Assembly: GCF_029689925.1 (NCBI RefSeq)
Contig: NZ_CP121445.1
Coordinates: 861,001 to 925,000, forward strand
DNA: 64,000 bases
Origin: Anaerocolumna sp. AGMB13025
GTDB taxonomy: Bacteria > Bacillota > Clostridia > Lachnospirales > Lachnospiraceae
Direction of reading: 5' to 3'
Shown here: positions 43,041 to 53,360 of the stretch, one piece after another
Numbering within the stretch: position 1 is the stretch's first letter
Layout of the letters: every line of letters starts with the position of its first letter
Notes under the pieces: generated by a model
Told to the model about the DNA's origin: nothing
Databases searched by the model: none
The model's input: the letters and a program-made list of their open reading frames with translations, nothing else
Position numbers and translations under genes: made by a program

Positions 43041-43270
43041 GACTAAGGCGGTAACCTGGGAGGCTTGTAATTTTTTTGTGTTGGAAAGGTTCCTCATGAA
43101 ACTTAAAACTTAGAGAACTGCGTCAAGGGTGAAAAGAGTAATTGTCTGAGCGAAGCGAGTTTTACTCTTTTCACCCTGTTATAAGCAGTTCTCTAAGTTT
43201 TTAGTATCATGAGGGTTCTTTCCCTACAAAAAAATTACAAGCCTCCCAGGTTACTGCCGCCCCCTTTATA
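43041..43270. repeat. Giant covarying hairpin, family A copy 3
   Basis: Outer arm GTAACCTGGGAGGCTTGTAA pairs with its complement at 43233-43253; inner arms CTTAGAGAACTGC/GCAGTTCTCTAAG and AGGGTGAAAAGAGTAA/TTTACTCTTTTCACCCT. The loop is TTGTCTGAGCGAAGCGAG. It lies between convergent genes (DUF2225 and DUF6062). The gap 42860-43040 shows nothing else but a weak imperfect hairpin near 42890-42960. Confidence 0.85.
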
Positions 43271-43305
43271 CATTTACCGTATTGTATAAGAAAGATTTAG
43301 GTATT

Positions 43306-44040
43306 CTACTTTGAAACCGCATCCTTATTTATTAAGCTGTTGGTTTTAATCATAGTACGTGGAAGCGCATCTTTTGAATTTTTCCAGGGTTCATTCACAT
43401 AACGGTAATCAAATTTATCAGTAAACCATTCCAGCTCGTCCCTAACACGTTTCATATTCTCCAGGTATACGAAATTCAGAGATTTCATAAAATCTTCGGC
43501 ACGGTCTGTTTTTAGATGTTTTGGTGCTTCTTCATATAAAAGACCGTAATGGGAAGTACAAAAGCCCTTTGATTGCTTCAATTTATTTCGAAATTCGTCA
43601 TCATTTTGATAAAGTAAGAATATGGTATCGATATAGCGGTTAAATGTATTATTTATTCGTTCACAGATGTAGCAGGAATTATCTATGTGGTCTATATAGG
43701 CTTTAACACCGGAGAGTTCGGTTTTCTTCTTAAATAAAGAAGGGGAGGATACTTTTCCGGTATTGGCTAATTTTTCTATGTCTTTTATTGTTTTGTCCAT
43801 ATGGGTTTTTAGCATAAGTGCCAATCCCAGACGATTTTGGTTTTCATATAATTTTTCTATGTGATGGCTGCAGAACCCGATTTTGTCAGTTTCTGCCCTT
43901 ACGTCATCTTCCATATAGCTTGGTCCCATTGTAAAGTCAATGGCATTGTCTTCCAGGGTTTTCTTCATCAGACAGATGGGGCACTCGCAGTCTGCTTGAA
44001 ATGCTTCATTTACCGGTATGGTGTATAATTTTTCTTTCAA
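43306..44040 (-). CDS. DUF6062-type cysteine-rich protein
   Basis: Protein of about 244 residues of unknown function. Paired Cys/His groups CECPIC, CSHH, CYIC and CTSHY are arranged as two repeats, which suggests metal binding. The start is taken as the TTG at 44040 (KEKLYTIPVNEAF). The longer frame from 44097 would place the first codons on top of a perfect promoter, since its TTG is the -35 box. The ribosome site (GGCAGGGA) is modest. The DUF6062 assignment is from the pattern; the gene is common in Lachnospiraceae. Confidence 0.8.
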   Translation of the reverse strand: MKEKLYTIPVNEAFQADCECPICLMKKTLEDNAIDFTMGPSYMEDDVRAETDKIGFCSHHIEKLYENQNRLGLALMLKTHMDKTIKDIEKLANTGKVSSPSLFKKKTELSGVKAYIDHIDNSCYICERINNTFNRYIDTIFLLYQNDDEFRNKLKQSKGFCTSHYGLLYEEAPKHLKTDRAEDFMKSLNFVYLENMKRVRDELEWFTDKFDYRYVNEPWKNSKDALPRTMIKTNSLINKDAVSK

Positions 44041-44068
44041 TTTAATCCCTGCCTTTGGTTTTTCATTT

Positions 44069-44097
44069 ATTATAGCATAGGAGGGGGGGCTTCGCAA
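44069..44097 (-). promoter_or_regulatory. Promoter of the DUF6062-type gene
   Basis: On the minus strand TTGCGA (44097-44092), 17-bp spacer, TATAAT (44074-44069), with TG one base before the -10. The start TTG lies about 30 bases downstream. Confidence 0.8.
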
Positions 44098-44168
44098 TTG
44101 GTGTTTGGGGGCGCTTTGATGAATAAGGGGGGCGCTTTGGGAAGGGACGCTTTGCGGGGAGGTTGTGA

Positions 44169-44400
44169 ATATGCGGGAGTATCCTGTTTTGTATTTTCTG
44201 TTCGGGAAAGATTCCCTATCGTTTCTAATGCTCTGGGTATCGTTTATAACATTAAATCAGAGCCAGAACTCCTCATGAGTTATTCTAACTCATTCGTCAA
44301 ACAGCTGGCTCTGATTTAATTGGCACGATTCCCAGATCATAAGAAACGATGGGATTCTTTCAATTCACAGAAAATACAAAACAGGATACTCCCGCATATC
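44169..44400. repeat. Giant covarying hairpin, divergent member
   Basis: Outer ATATGCGGGAGTATCCTGTT pairs with its complement ending at 44399; TTTTGTATTTTCTG continues the arm. Middle arms CGTTTCTAATG/CTTATGATC-type and the inner AATCAGAGCCAG/CTGGCTCTGATT stay paired. The loop (minus strand) CTGTTTGACGAATGAG resembles the family B loop, and GGGAATCTTTCCC resembles the GGGTTCTTTCCC corner of family A, so this links the two families. Confidence 0.75.
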
Positions 44401-44412
44401 GTAAGTTTTTGG

Positions 44413-44660
44413 GCAAAGCTGATATTGGATAATGCGAATGATTAAGTAAAGCAGTATTTGAGTAAAGGTAATTGGAGAGCAAAGCTGATATTGGATAAAG
44501 TGAATGATTAAGTTAAGCAGTATTGAGTAAAGGTAAATGGAGTAAAGCTGACATTGAATAAAGTGAATGATTAAGTTAAGCAGTATTTGAGTAAAGGTAA
44601 ATGGAATAAAGCTGATATTGGATAAAGATAAATTGGGAAAAGAGATATTGTTCAAAGCTA
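44413..44660. repeat. Tandem repeat, 63-66 bp unit, about 3.5 copies
   Basis: Units beginning (G)YAAAGCTGATATTGGATAA start near 44413, 44479, 44542 and 44606. Each carries GAATGATTAAG and GTAAAGGTAA. AT-rich, no hairpin, no supported reading frame. Confidence 0.85.
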
Positions 44661-45347
44661 ATATGGATCAAAGTAGATGTGTAATGTTATATTATAAGCT
44701 GATAGTAGCAAAGTTGACTCGTAGCAGTTTGCTTGTTCAATAGGCATGCTTGGGGATTAGTTTGGGAAAATTAGATGGGGATGTCGATAAAAAGTTAAGA
44801 AGGTATACAGCTGTAATTAAAAAGCATTATTCAGTATTGTTTAATATTTAAGTTGATTTACGTTTGGGATACATCTGTGATATGATTGGGATATGTTTGT
44901 GTGATTGGGATATACTTGCGATATGTTTGGGATATGTTTGGTCCTATGTCAAGTTTGCGATATAAGTGTGATATAATGTACAATTATTTGGTTTATTATT
45001 TATAGCTTATTAATTTCGTTATCATATGTTCATTTCTCATAAGTATACGTATGATTTTACTAATTATGGGAATGTTTAATTATTATGGGGATTTCGGGGG
45101 TAAGTTTTAAATAAGTCTTTATATGGGAAGGAAGGTATCGTGTTTAAAAGGTTAGGAATGAAGGTTAGCAGGGATGTGAAAGGGTTTAGTCTGGCTTGAT
45201 TTTCTTAGATATTATAAAAAAGTGAGAAAAAAAGAGATATAGAGACTATGCGTTAAAAAAGTTAATTTTAAAGGCTATTTTGCTTATTTTTTAAACAGAA
45301 GTAAATTTGCATAATAAAAGTAAATTTACTAATATATAGTTTATCAG
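44661..45347. other. Long intergenic stretch upstream of groES
   Basis: About 690 AT-rich bases with no supported gene. It holds irregular GGGATATGTTTG repeats at about 44875-44945, a possible stray TATAAT near 44982, and, close to the end, the groE -10 (TATAGT 45335-45340). No clear -35 was found at the right distance. Confidence 0.5.
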
Positions 45348-45374
45348 TTAGCACTCAACTTAAGCGAGTGCTAA
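45348..45374 (+). promoter_or_regulatory. CIRCE operator (HrcA site) of groESL
   Basis: TTAGCACTC (45348-45356), 9-base spacer, GAGTGCTAA (45366-45374): the exact consensus. HrcA bound here represses groESL until heat or misfolded protein ties up the GroE-dependent repressor. It starts 8 bases after the -10. Confidence 0.98.
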
Positions 45375-45460
45375 TAATAAGTCAAGGACATACGGATTTG
45401 GATGTCTTTCAACATAAGCCTTTTAATCTTAAATAATTTATTTATAAGGAGGAAAATGAT

Positions 45461-45748
45461 ATGAAGTTAGTACCATTAGGAGACAAAGTAGTTTTAAAGC
45501 AATTAGTCGCTGAAGAAACAACAAAATCTGGTATCGTTTTACCAGGTCAGGCAAAGGAAAAACCACAGCAGGCGGAAGTTGTTGCAGTTGGTCCTGGCGG
45601 TGTTGTTGATGGTAAAGAAGTTACCATGCAGGTGAAGTCAGGAGATAAAGTAATCTATTCTAAATATGCCGGAACTGAAGTTAAATTAGGGGACGAAGAA
45701 TTCATTGTTGTGAAACAGAACGATATTGTAGCTATTGTGGAAGACTAA
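45461..45748 (+). CDS. groES: Co-chaperonin GroES
   Basis: Protein of 95 residues that caps the GroEL chamber. MKLVPLGDKVVLKQL, the mobile loop ETTKSGIVLPGQAKEKPQ, and DKVIYSKYAGTEVKLGDEEFIVVKQNDIVAIVED are all standard. AAGGAGG precedes the ATG. Under CIRCE control, with groEL 34 bases downstream. Confidence 0.99.
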   Translation: MKLVPLGDKVVLKQLVAEETTKSGIVLPGQAKEKPQQAEVVAVGPGGVVDGKEVTMQVKSGDKVIYSKYAGTEVKLGDEEFIVVKQNDIVAIVED

Positions 45749-45770
45749 GAATTTAAAATATCATTTATAG

Positions 45771-47405
<1,635 letters not shown>

Positions 47406-47445
47406 TAAATACCTTTATAAATAAATCAAATTAGATAATGATAAG

Positions 47446-47485
47446 AAGTCCCAGAGTTTCTGATGAAATTCCTGGGACTTTTTTA
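47446..47485 (+). terminator. Terminator of groESL
   Basis: AAGTCCCAG (47446-47454) pairs with CTGGGACTT (47472-47480) and is followed by TTTTATT. The T-run is also the left arm of the hairpin into which the IS110 element inserted. Confidence 0.92.
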
Positions 47486-47534
47486 TTGCATAGGAAACTT
47501 CTTCGAACTTACCTCGTATGTTAAATTGATATTA

Positions 47535-47712
47535 GTTCCTTACTCTTTTCTTGAGTAAGTGTATACTGTTTATAGGCACTGTGGATTAGTCGAACTTACC
47601 TAACGCTTAGACGTTTGTTCATAGGCTATAACCACAGTTGCCTGCTTAAATGTTGATCAGTTAGATAACGCATGACGTTTTAATTAGCACGAGGCTACAT
47701 AGCAGGCAGTTC
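47535..47712 (+). ncRNA. Predicted IS110 bridge RNA
   Basis: About 178 nt in the 5' region of the element. 5' stem-loop CTTACTC/GAGTAAG (47539-47559). Target loop: outer stem ACTGTGG/CCACAGT (47578-47584, 47632-47638), inner hairpin AACG..CGTT (47602-47615). Donor loop: outer stem TGCCTGCT/AGCAGGCA (47639-47646, 47701-47708), inner hairpin AACG..CGTT (47667-47679). Target guide TCGAACTTACCT (47590-47601) equals the left flank 47503-47514; CATAGG (47620-47625) can pair with the right target CTATG. Donor guides AGTTAG (47659-47664) and ACGAG (47689-47693) match the right end and left end. This is the known IS110/IS621 architecture. Confidence 0.82.
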
Positions 47713-47757
47713 TGTGGAATAAGCAACAGTGTCAATCTACTAAAAGGAGCTATTATT

Positions 47758-48924
47758 ATGATTTACGTAGGCATTGATGTCGCAAAGAATAAACACGATT
47801 GTCTTATCACCAGTTCGGACGGCGAAATTCTTTTCCCTGTCTTCACCATTTCTAATGATCTTATTGGATTTTCTCTTTTGCTTCAACGTATGCAATCCTT
47901 CACCAATAACCCTGAAACAATAAAAATAGGGCTGGAAGCAACTGGTCATTATAGCAACAATATCGCTGATTTCCTCGCTAATAAAAACTACCACATTTTT
48001 ATTATCAATCCGCTTCACACTAGTCTATACAAAAAAAGTCTAAGCTTTAGAAAGACGAAAACGGACAAGGCTGACGCCCAATCAATCGTATCAATGCTGA
48101 TGACACAGAAGCTAACGCCCTATGCACCTGCATCATACCATGAAAAAGAACTAAAGTCACTAACAAGATATCGTTTTAACCTTGTAAAAGATTGCTCCAG
48201 GCTCAAAGTATCGTTCGCTAGGTTGATGAATATCATTTTTCCCGAATTAGAGAAAATAGTTCATGAACTACAGGTTAATTCGATTTATCACCTTATGAGT
48301 GAATACACCAATACTAACGCTATTTCAAAGGCTCATCTGACTCGTTTGACTAACCTTTTATCAAAACATTCAAAAGGTCACTATGGTCGTCAAAAAGCAA
48401 TTGATATCAAAGAAGCAGCCAAACAATCAATCGGAACCTGCGATGGCATACAGACCATTGAATTACAACAAACCCTAGCTCGCATTTTTCTGCTGCAGGA
48501 ACAAACCGAAGTGATTGAGAAAAGAATAAAAGAGATTGTTAAAAATATAGATTCTCCTTTTATAACGATTCCCGGTATTTCTTATACAACTGCAGCTATC
48601 ATTCATGCCGAAATAGGTGATTTTTCTGATTTTTCTAATGCCGAAAAAATACTTGCATTTGCCGGAATGGAGCCATCTATCTATCAATCTGGGCAGTATA
48701 CGTCTACCCATGCCAAAATGGTTAAAAGAGGCTCAAAATACCTGCGTTTCGCACTTTATACAGCCGCTAAAAATGTTGGTAAATGGGATACTAATTTCAG
48801 TTTATTCTTACAGAAAAAACTGGCAGAAGGAAAACCTTATAATGTTGCAGTTTCCCACGTTGCAAAAAAACTGGTCAGAGTTCTTTACTGTATGGAAATG
48901 AAACATGAAGCTTACATAAAGTAG
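47758..48924 (+). CDS. IS110-family transposase (bridge-RNA-guided recombinase)
   Basis: Recombinase of 388 residues. The N-terminal RuvC-like DEDD domain shows GIDVAK (Asp7), LEATGHYSNN (Glu about 63) and KTDKADAQS (Asp pair about 102-105). A coiled-coil middle follows, then the Transposase_20 domain (ITIPGISYTTAAIIHAEIGDFSDFSNAEKILAFAG) with a serine in YQSGQ (Ser311), the likely catalytic nucleophile, and KRGSKYLRFALYTAA. AAAGGAGC precedes the ATG. The frame is complete. Family knowledge: it joins donor and target DNA under the direction of the bridge RNA coded just upstream. Confidence 0.97.
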   Translation: MIYVGIDVAKNKHDCLITSSDGEILFPVFTISNDLIGFSLLLQRMQSFTNNPETIKIGLEATGHYSNNIADFLANKNYHIFIINPLHTSLYKKSLSFRKTKTDKADAQSIVSMLMTQKLTPYAPASYHEKELKSLTRYRFNLVKDCSRLKVSFARLMNIIFPELEKIVHELQVNSIYHLMSEYTNTNAISKAHLTRLTNLLSKHSKGHYGRQKAIDIKEAAKQSIGTCDGIQTIELQQTLARIFLLQEQTEVIEKRIKEIVKNIDSPFITIPGISYTTAAIIHAEIGDFSDFSNAEKILAFAGMEPSIYQSGQYTSTHAKMVKRGSKYLRFALYTAAKNVGKWDTNFSLFLQKKLAEGKPYNVAVSHVAKKLVRVLYCMEMKHEAYIK

Positions 48925-49031
48925 TTCTTATCTCTCATATCAATTTTTCAAGGCAGCTTTCAAGGTGCTTTATTTGTCATGCTATTTTCAAGGTACAATT
49001 ATATAACAGTAAACTAATATAAAATAACTAC

Positions 49032-49037
49032 TTGACA
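49032..49037 (+). promoter_or_regulatory. Right-end -35 box, active only in the circular form
   Basis: TTGACA at 49032-49037. When the ends are joined in a circle (right end-CT-left end), it lies exactly 17 bp from TAAATT (47522-47527, with TG two bases before it), which makes a promoter that would start just before the bridge RNA 5' stem-loop. Confidence 0.7.
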
Positions 49038-49081
49038 TAGTTAGTCTATGCAATAAAAAAGCCTTCCAGGCAGGATGCTCA

Positions 49082-49151
49082 TGACGCACTTAAGGAAGAT
49101 TGTCACTGTCGTGACAGTGCGTCAGCGCTAGAGTCTGGCGAGCCAGACTCT
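49082..49151. other. Complex hairpin cluster right of the IS element
   Basis: TGACGCACT (49082-49090) pairs with AGTGCGTCA (49116-49124) around TGTCAC/GTGACA; then AGAGTCTGG (49130-49138), loop CGAG, CCAGACTCT (49143-49151) followed by TTG. The two inner pairings compete. It is part of the original intergenic region of groEL and may act as a terminator. Confidence 0.65.
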
Positions 49152-49313
49152 TTGTTCATGAAGGGAATTCTATTTACTGAGTAAAAATCTTTCGGATTAG
49201 TTGAAAATGAAGTAAAATGAAGTAATTGCATGTAATAACTTATTTTTTCGTGAATAATCATTAATTATTCGGGATAATTTAGAAAAATATTAGAATTATT
49301 TTAAGTTATAGGC

Positions 49314-49342
49314 TTTAACTTTAGCTTGAATTTTAGTATAAT
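49314..49342 (+). promoter_or_regulatory. Promoter of the DUF6106-type gene
   Basis: TTTAAC (49314-49319), 17-bp spacer, TATAAT (49337-49342); the gene begins 88 bases downstream. Confidence 0.55.
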
Positions 49343-49430
49343 GTCAGAAGATAGACATGTTTGCTGAGAAGGGAAACGGTTTTTATTTAGAAGAATCTTA
49401 AATTAGAGAAATATACAGGAGGTAGGATGA

Positions 49431-49928
49431 ATGAATGAATTATATGCGGAAGCAGGGGTAAAAAGGAAGGAGACCGCCGGAACCTATGCAATTCGCTTTT
49501 TATTAATTTTTGTAGCGATAATAGCATTCTTATTTACGTTCCAAAGTTCAATACTACTGTTTGTTGCAGCTATAGTAATTGTGGGCATAGTTTATATATT
49601 TCCAAGACTTAGCGTGGAATATGAATATGTATTTTGCGACGGTCAACTGGATTTTGATAAGATAATGGGTAATGCAAAGCGCAAAACGGCATTAAAGATT
49701 GATTTTGATCAGGTTGAGATTATGGCTCCGGAAGGTTCACATGCTCTCGATGGATATACCTATGTTAAGACCGTTGTTAAGGATTTCAGCTCCAGAAGTA
49801 AGGATACGAAACCTTATGTTATTATAGTTCGTCAAGGCGAGACTGCCACAAAAATACTGTTTGAGCCAAATGAAAAGATGATAAACTGCATCAAGCAAAA
49901 AAGCCCCAGAAAAGTTGCCCAGTATTAA
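49431..49928 (+). CDS. DUF6106-type membrane protein
   Basis: Protein of 165 residues with two adjacent hydrophobic segments (FLLIFVAIIAFLFTF and ILLFVAAIVIVGIVYIF, residues 23-60), then a soluble domain with YEYVFCDGQLDFDKIMGNAKRK and YVIIVRQG. It resembles bacterial PH-like membrane proteins and the DUF6106 group of Lachnospiraceae; the number is my recollection and not certain. AGGAGGTAGG precedes the ATG. It stands alone with its own promoter. Function unknown. Confidence 0.75.
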   Translation: MNELYAEAGVKRKETAGTYAIRFLLIFVAIIAFLFTFQSSILLFVAAIVIVGIVYIFPRLSVEYEYVFCDGQLDFDKIMGNAKRKTALKIDFDQVEIMAPEGSHALDGYTYVKTVVKDFSSRSKDTKPYVIIVRQGETATKILFEPNEKMINCIKQKSPRKVAQY

Positions 49929-49988
49929 TAGCTGTGAAGCGCAGCCTTAACAATAATAATTATTATAATTTTCTATCAGAATTCTTTT

Positions 49989-50100
49989 AGGAGAATGAGA
50001 AGGTAAACCTTGTAGTCAAAACAGAAGGCGTTCCGGCTAAATCGTCGGTTCCTTTCAGTAAGACAAGTTAAGGGTTACAGATTTCATTCTCCTTATTTTT
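49989..50100 (+). ncRNA. Rod-like hairpin of about 110 nt with T-run; terminator or small RNA
   Basis: AGGAGAATGA (49989-49998) pairs perfectly with TCATTCTCCT (50084-50093); GTAAACC/GGGTTAC, CTTG/CAAG, GTC/GAC, GAAGG/CCTTTC and CCG/CGG continue the stem with bulges; TATTTTTAT follows. It is far longer than an ordinary terminator. It ends the DUF6106-type transcript or is a separate RNA. Confidence 0.55.
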
Positions 50101-50581
50101 ATATCACAGGAAAATTCTAAAAATCCTTACATAAAAGCTCTTGGCAGTCAGGCCGTTTATGATGTATTCAGGAATTATGTCATTTGCATGATAGTTTACC
50201 AGCTTAAGAGTCTGGCAAATCAGACATTTATTATTTTAAGAGGGAAAGTTCTCTGAACTATCCTATAGGATAAAGACAGGATCTGCAGGAGACTACTCCG
50301 CGGAGAGAAAGTTATTGCTGTGCAATCTGTTCAGACGCGAAAGTGTCAGCTTGCTGACACTTTATTCTTCTATAGAAATTGTGTCTTATTACACCAAAGC
50401 TCTACAATGAAGGCACACTTCGTAAAGAGAAGGTTAAGTACTGCGTAATCCGCTCAGGCTCAATCGTGTCAATAACCAGAGCATTATTCTAGAATAAATC
50501 AGAAAGACAGATGTACGCGAGGTACGGACTGACGTGGTTTTATGTTTTTTTACAAAAGACAAGATAATTATTGATTAGTTA
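50101..50581. other. Uncharacterised gap before guaB with several hairpins
   Basis: No gene supported. Hairpins: GTCTG/CAGAC near 50212-50227 followed by ATTTATTATTTT; ATCCTATAGGAT near 50264; CTCCGCGGAG near 50296; ATTGC/GCAAT near 50314; and a strong AAAGTGTCAG/CTGACACTTT (50340-50363). It lies upstream of the guaB promoter, so it is not the guaB leader. The GC-richer words (CTGCAGG, GTACGCGAGGTACGGAC) look unlike the rest of the spacer. Confidence 0.5.
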
Positions 50582-50610
50582 TTGACAAGCATACCTTAAT
50601 TGGTTATACT
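50582..50610 (+). promoter_or_regulatory. Promoter of guaB
   Basis: TTGACA (50582-50587), 17-bp spacer, TATACT (50605-50610): near consensus. The leader would be about 60 bases, too short for a purine riboswitch. Confidence 0.85.
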
Positions 50611-50615
50611 TTTAA

Positions 50616-52220
<1,605 letters not shown>

Positions 52221-52241
52221 CCGGACTACAAAACAATTAAG

Positions 52242-52275
52242 AACCTCTCAGGATTAATCTTGGGAGGTTTTGTGT
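52242..52275 (+). terminator. Terminator of guaB
   Basis: AACCTCTCAGGATT (52242 on) pairs with AATCTTGGGAGGTT with one-base irregularities, followed by TTGTGTTG. Confidence 0.75.
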
Positions 52276-52374
52276 TGTCTTAATTGAAATAAAAAACTAT
52301 ATATATAAAGATAATTAAGAAAATGTTTATAAATATAAAGAAATGTGATATACTTATGAAAAGGAGTGTAATAT

Positions 52375-53298
52375 ATGCCGATTCAGTATACAAAGCTATT
52401 TCAATTACTTTCAGAAAAAAATATATCCAAAACCGAATTACAAAAGAGTATAGGAATGTCGTCTACTACCATGGCAAAACTTTCAAAGAATGAGAATGTC
52501 TCTATAAAAATTATAGAAGATATTTGTAAAATATTAAATTGTCAGCCGGGCGATATTATGGAGATGAGTAAAACTGCTGATAATCATCTGCTTAATTTGC
52601 TAAGAGAAGAAAAAGGTATGAAGTTAAAGGGGGGATTATATCATCAGACACAAGTTAAATTAGCTTACAATTCAAATCGTATTGAAGGCAGTAAACTGTC
52701 AGAAGACCAAACAAGATATATCTATGAAACAAATACAATTGTTACGGAGAAAGAGGAAACGGCTTCGGTTGATGATATTATAGAAACAATAAATCATTTT
52801 CAATGTTTTGACTATATGCTAGATATAGCAGATCAAAAATTATCAGAAGATATTATTAAAAGTTTTCATAAAATTTTGAAAAATAATACATCAGATAGTA
52901 GAAAAGAATGGTTTAATGTGGGTGACTATAAAGTAAGACCAAATATGATTGGAGATCAAAAGACAATAGCACCTTCAAAGGTAAAAGGTGAAATGGCAAA
53001 ATTACTAATTAATTATAATCAAATTTTGTATGCATCCTTTGAGGATATTATTGAATTCCATTATAACTTTGAAACCATACATCCATTTCAAGATGGAAAT
53101 GGAAGAGTTGGACGCATGATTATTTTTAAAGAGTGTTTGAAAAATGGAGTCACTCCATTTATTATTGATGAGCAACATAAATTATTCTATTATAGAGGCT
53201 TAAAGCAATTCTCGGAGGAAAGAGGATATTTATTAGATACTTGCTATTCGGCCCAGGATCGATACAAGGAATTATTAGCATATTTCAACGAAGAATAA
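52375..53298 (+). CDS. Fic-domain protein with N-terminal Cro/CI-type HTH
   Basis: Protein of 307 residues. An XRE-like helix-turn-helix at residues 1-62 (KTELQKSIGMSSTTMAKLSKN) is fused to a Fic domain with the complete catalytic loop HPFQDGNGRVGR (His about 236), so AMP or another nucleotide transfer to a protein is expected. An inhibitory helix motif SNRIEG (S-x3-E-G, about residue 99) lies before the Fic core, which is the self-inhibited class II layout. No separate antitoxin is next to it. AAAGGAG precedes the ATG. The gene is more AT-rich than guaB and stands alone, consistent with horizontal acquisition. Confidence 0.93.
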   Translation: MPIQYTKLFQLLSEKNISKTELQKSIGMSSTTMAKLSKNENVSIKIIEDICKILNCQPGDIMEMSKTADNHLLNLLREEKGMKLKGGLYHQTQVKLAYNSNRIEGSKLSEDQTRYIYETNTIVTEKEETASVDDIIETINHFQCFDYMLDIADQKLSEDIIKSFHKILKNNTSDSRKEWFNVGDYKVRPNMIGDQKTIAPSKVKGEMAKLLINYNQILYASFEDIIEFHYNFETIHPFQDGNGRVGRMIIFKECLKNGVTPFIIDEQHKLFYYRGLKQFSEERGYLLDTCYSAQDRYKELLAYFNEE

Positions 53299-53305
53299 GA
53301 TGTTA

Positions 53306-53344
53306 AACAACCTCCAATCAGTATTGCCTAGATTGGAGGTTGTT
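53306..53344. terminator. Two-way terminator between fic and the esterase gene
   Basis: AACAACCTCCAATC (53306-53319) pairs perfectly with GATTGGAGGTTGTT (53331-53344); 14 bp, loop 11. It lies between convergent genes. T-runs are weak on both sides. Confidence 0.8.
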
Positions 53345-53360
53345 CCAGTTGATATGTCTA

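Larger units (their letters stand above)
47515..49047 (+). mobile_element. IS110-family insertion sequence (about 1533 bp)
   Basis: One transposase gene with a 243-base structured 5' region and a short 3' region. The ends are placed by logic: a CT core lies at 47513-47514 on the left and 49046-49047 on the right. Removing the element joins TTCGAACTTAC-CT-ATGCAATAAAA, whose left part equals the guide in the bridge RNA target loop (47590-47601). There are no terminal inverted repeats, as usual for IS110. The pre-insertion site is a hairpin with arms 47478-47493 and 49046-49061 (CTTTTTTATTGCATAG and its perfect complement). The element looks intact. Confidence 0.85.
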
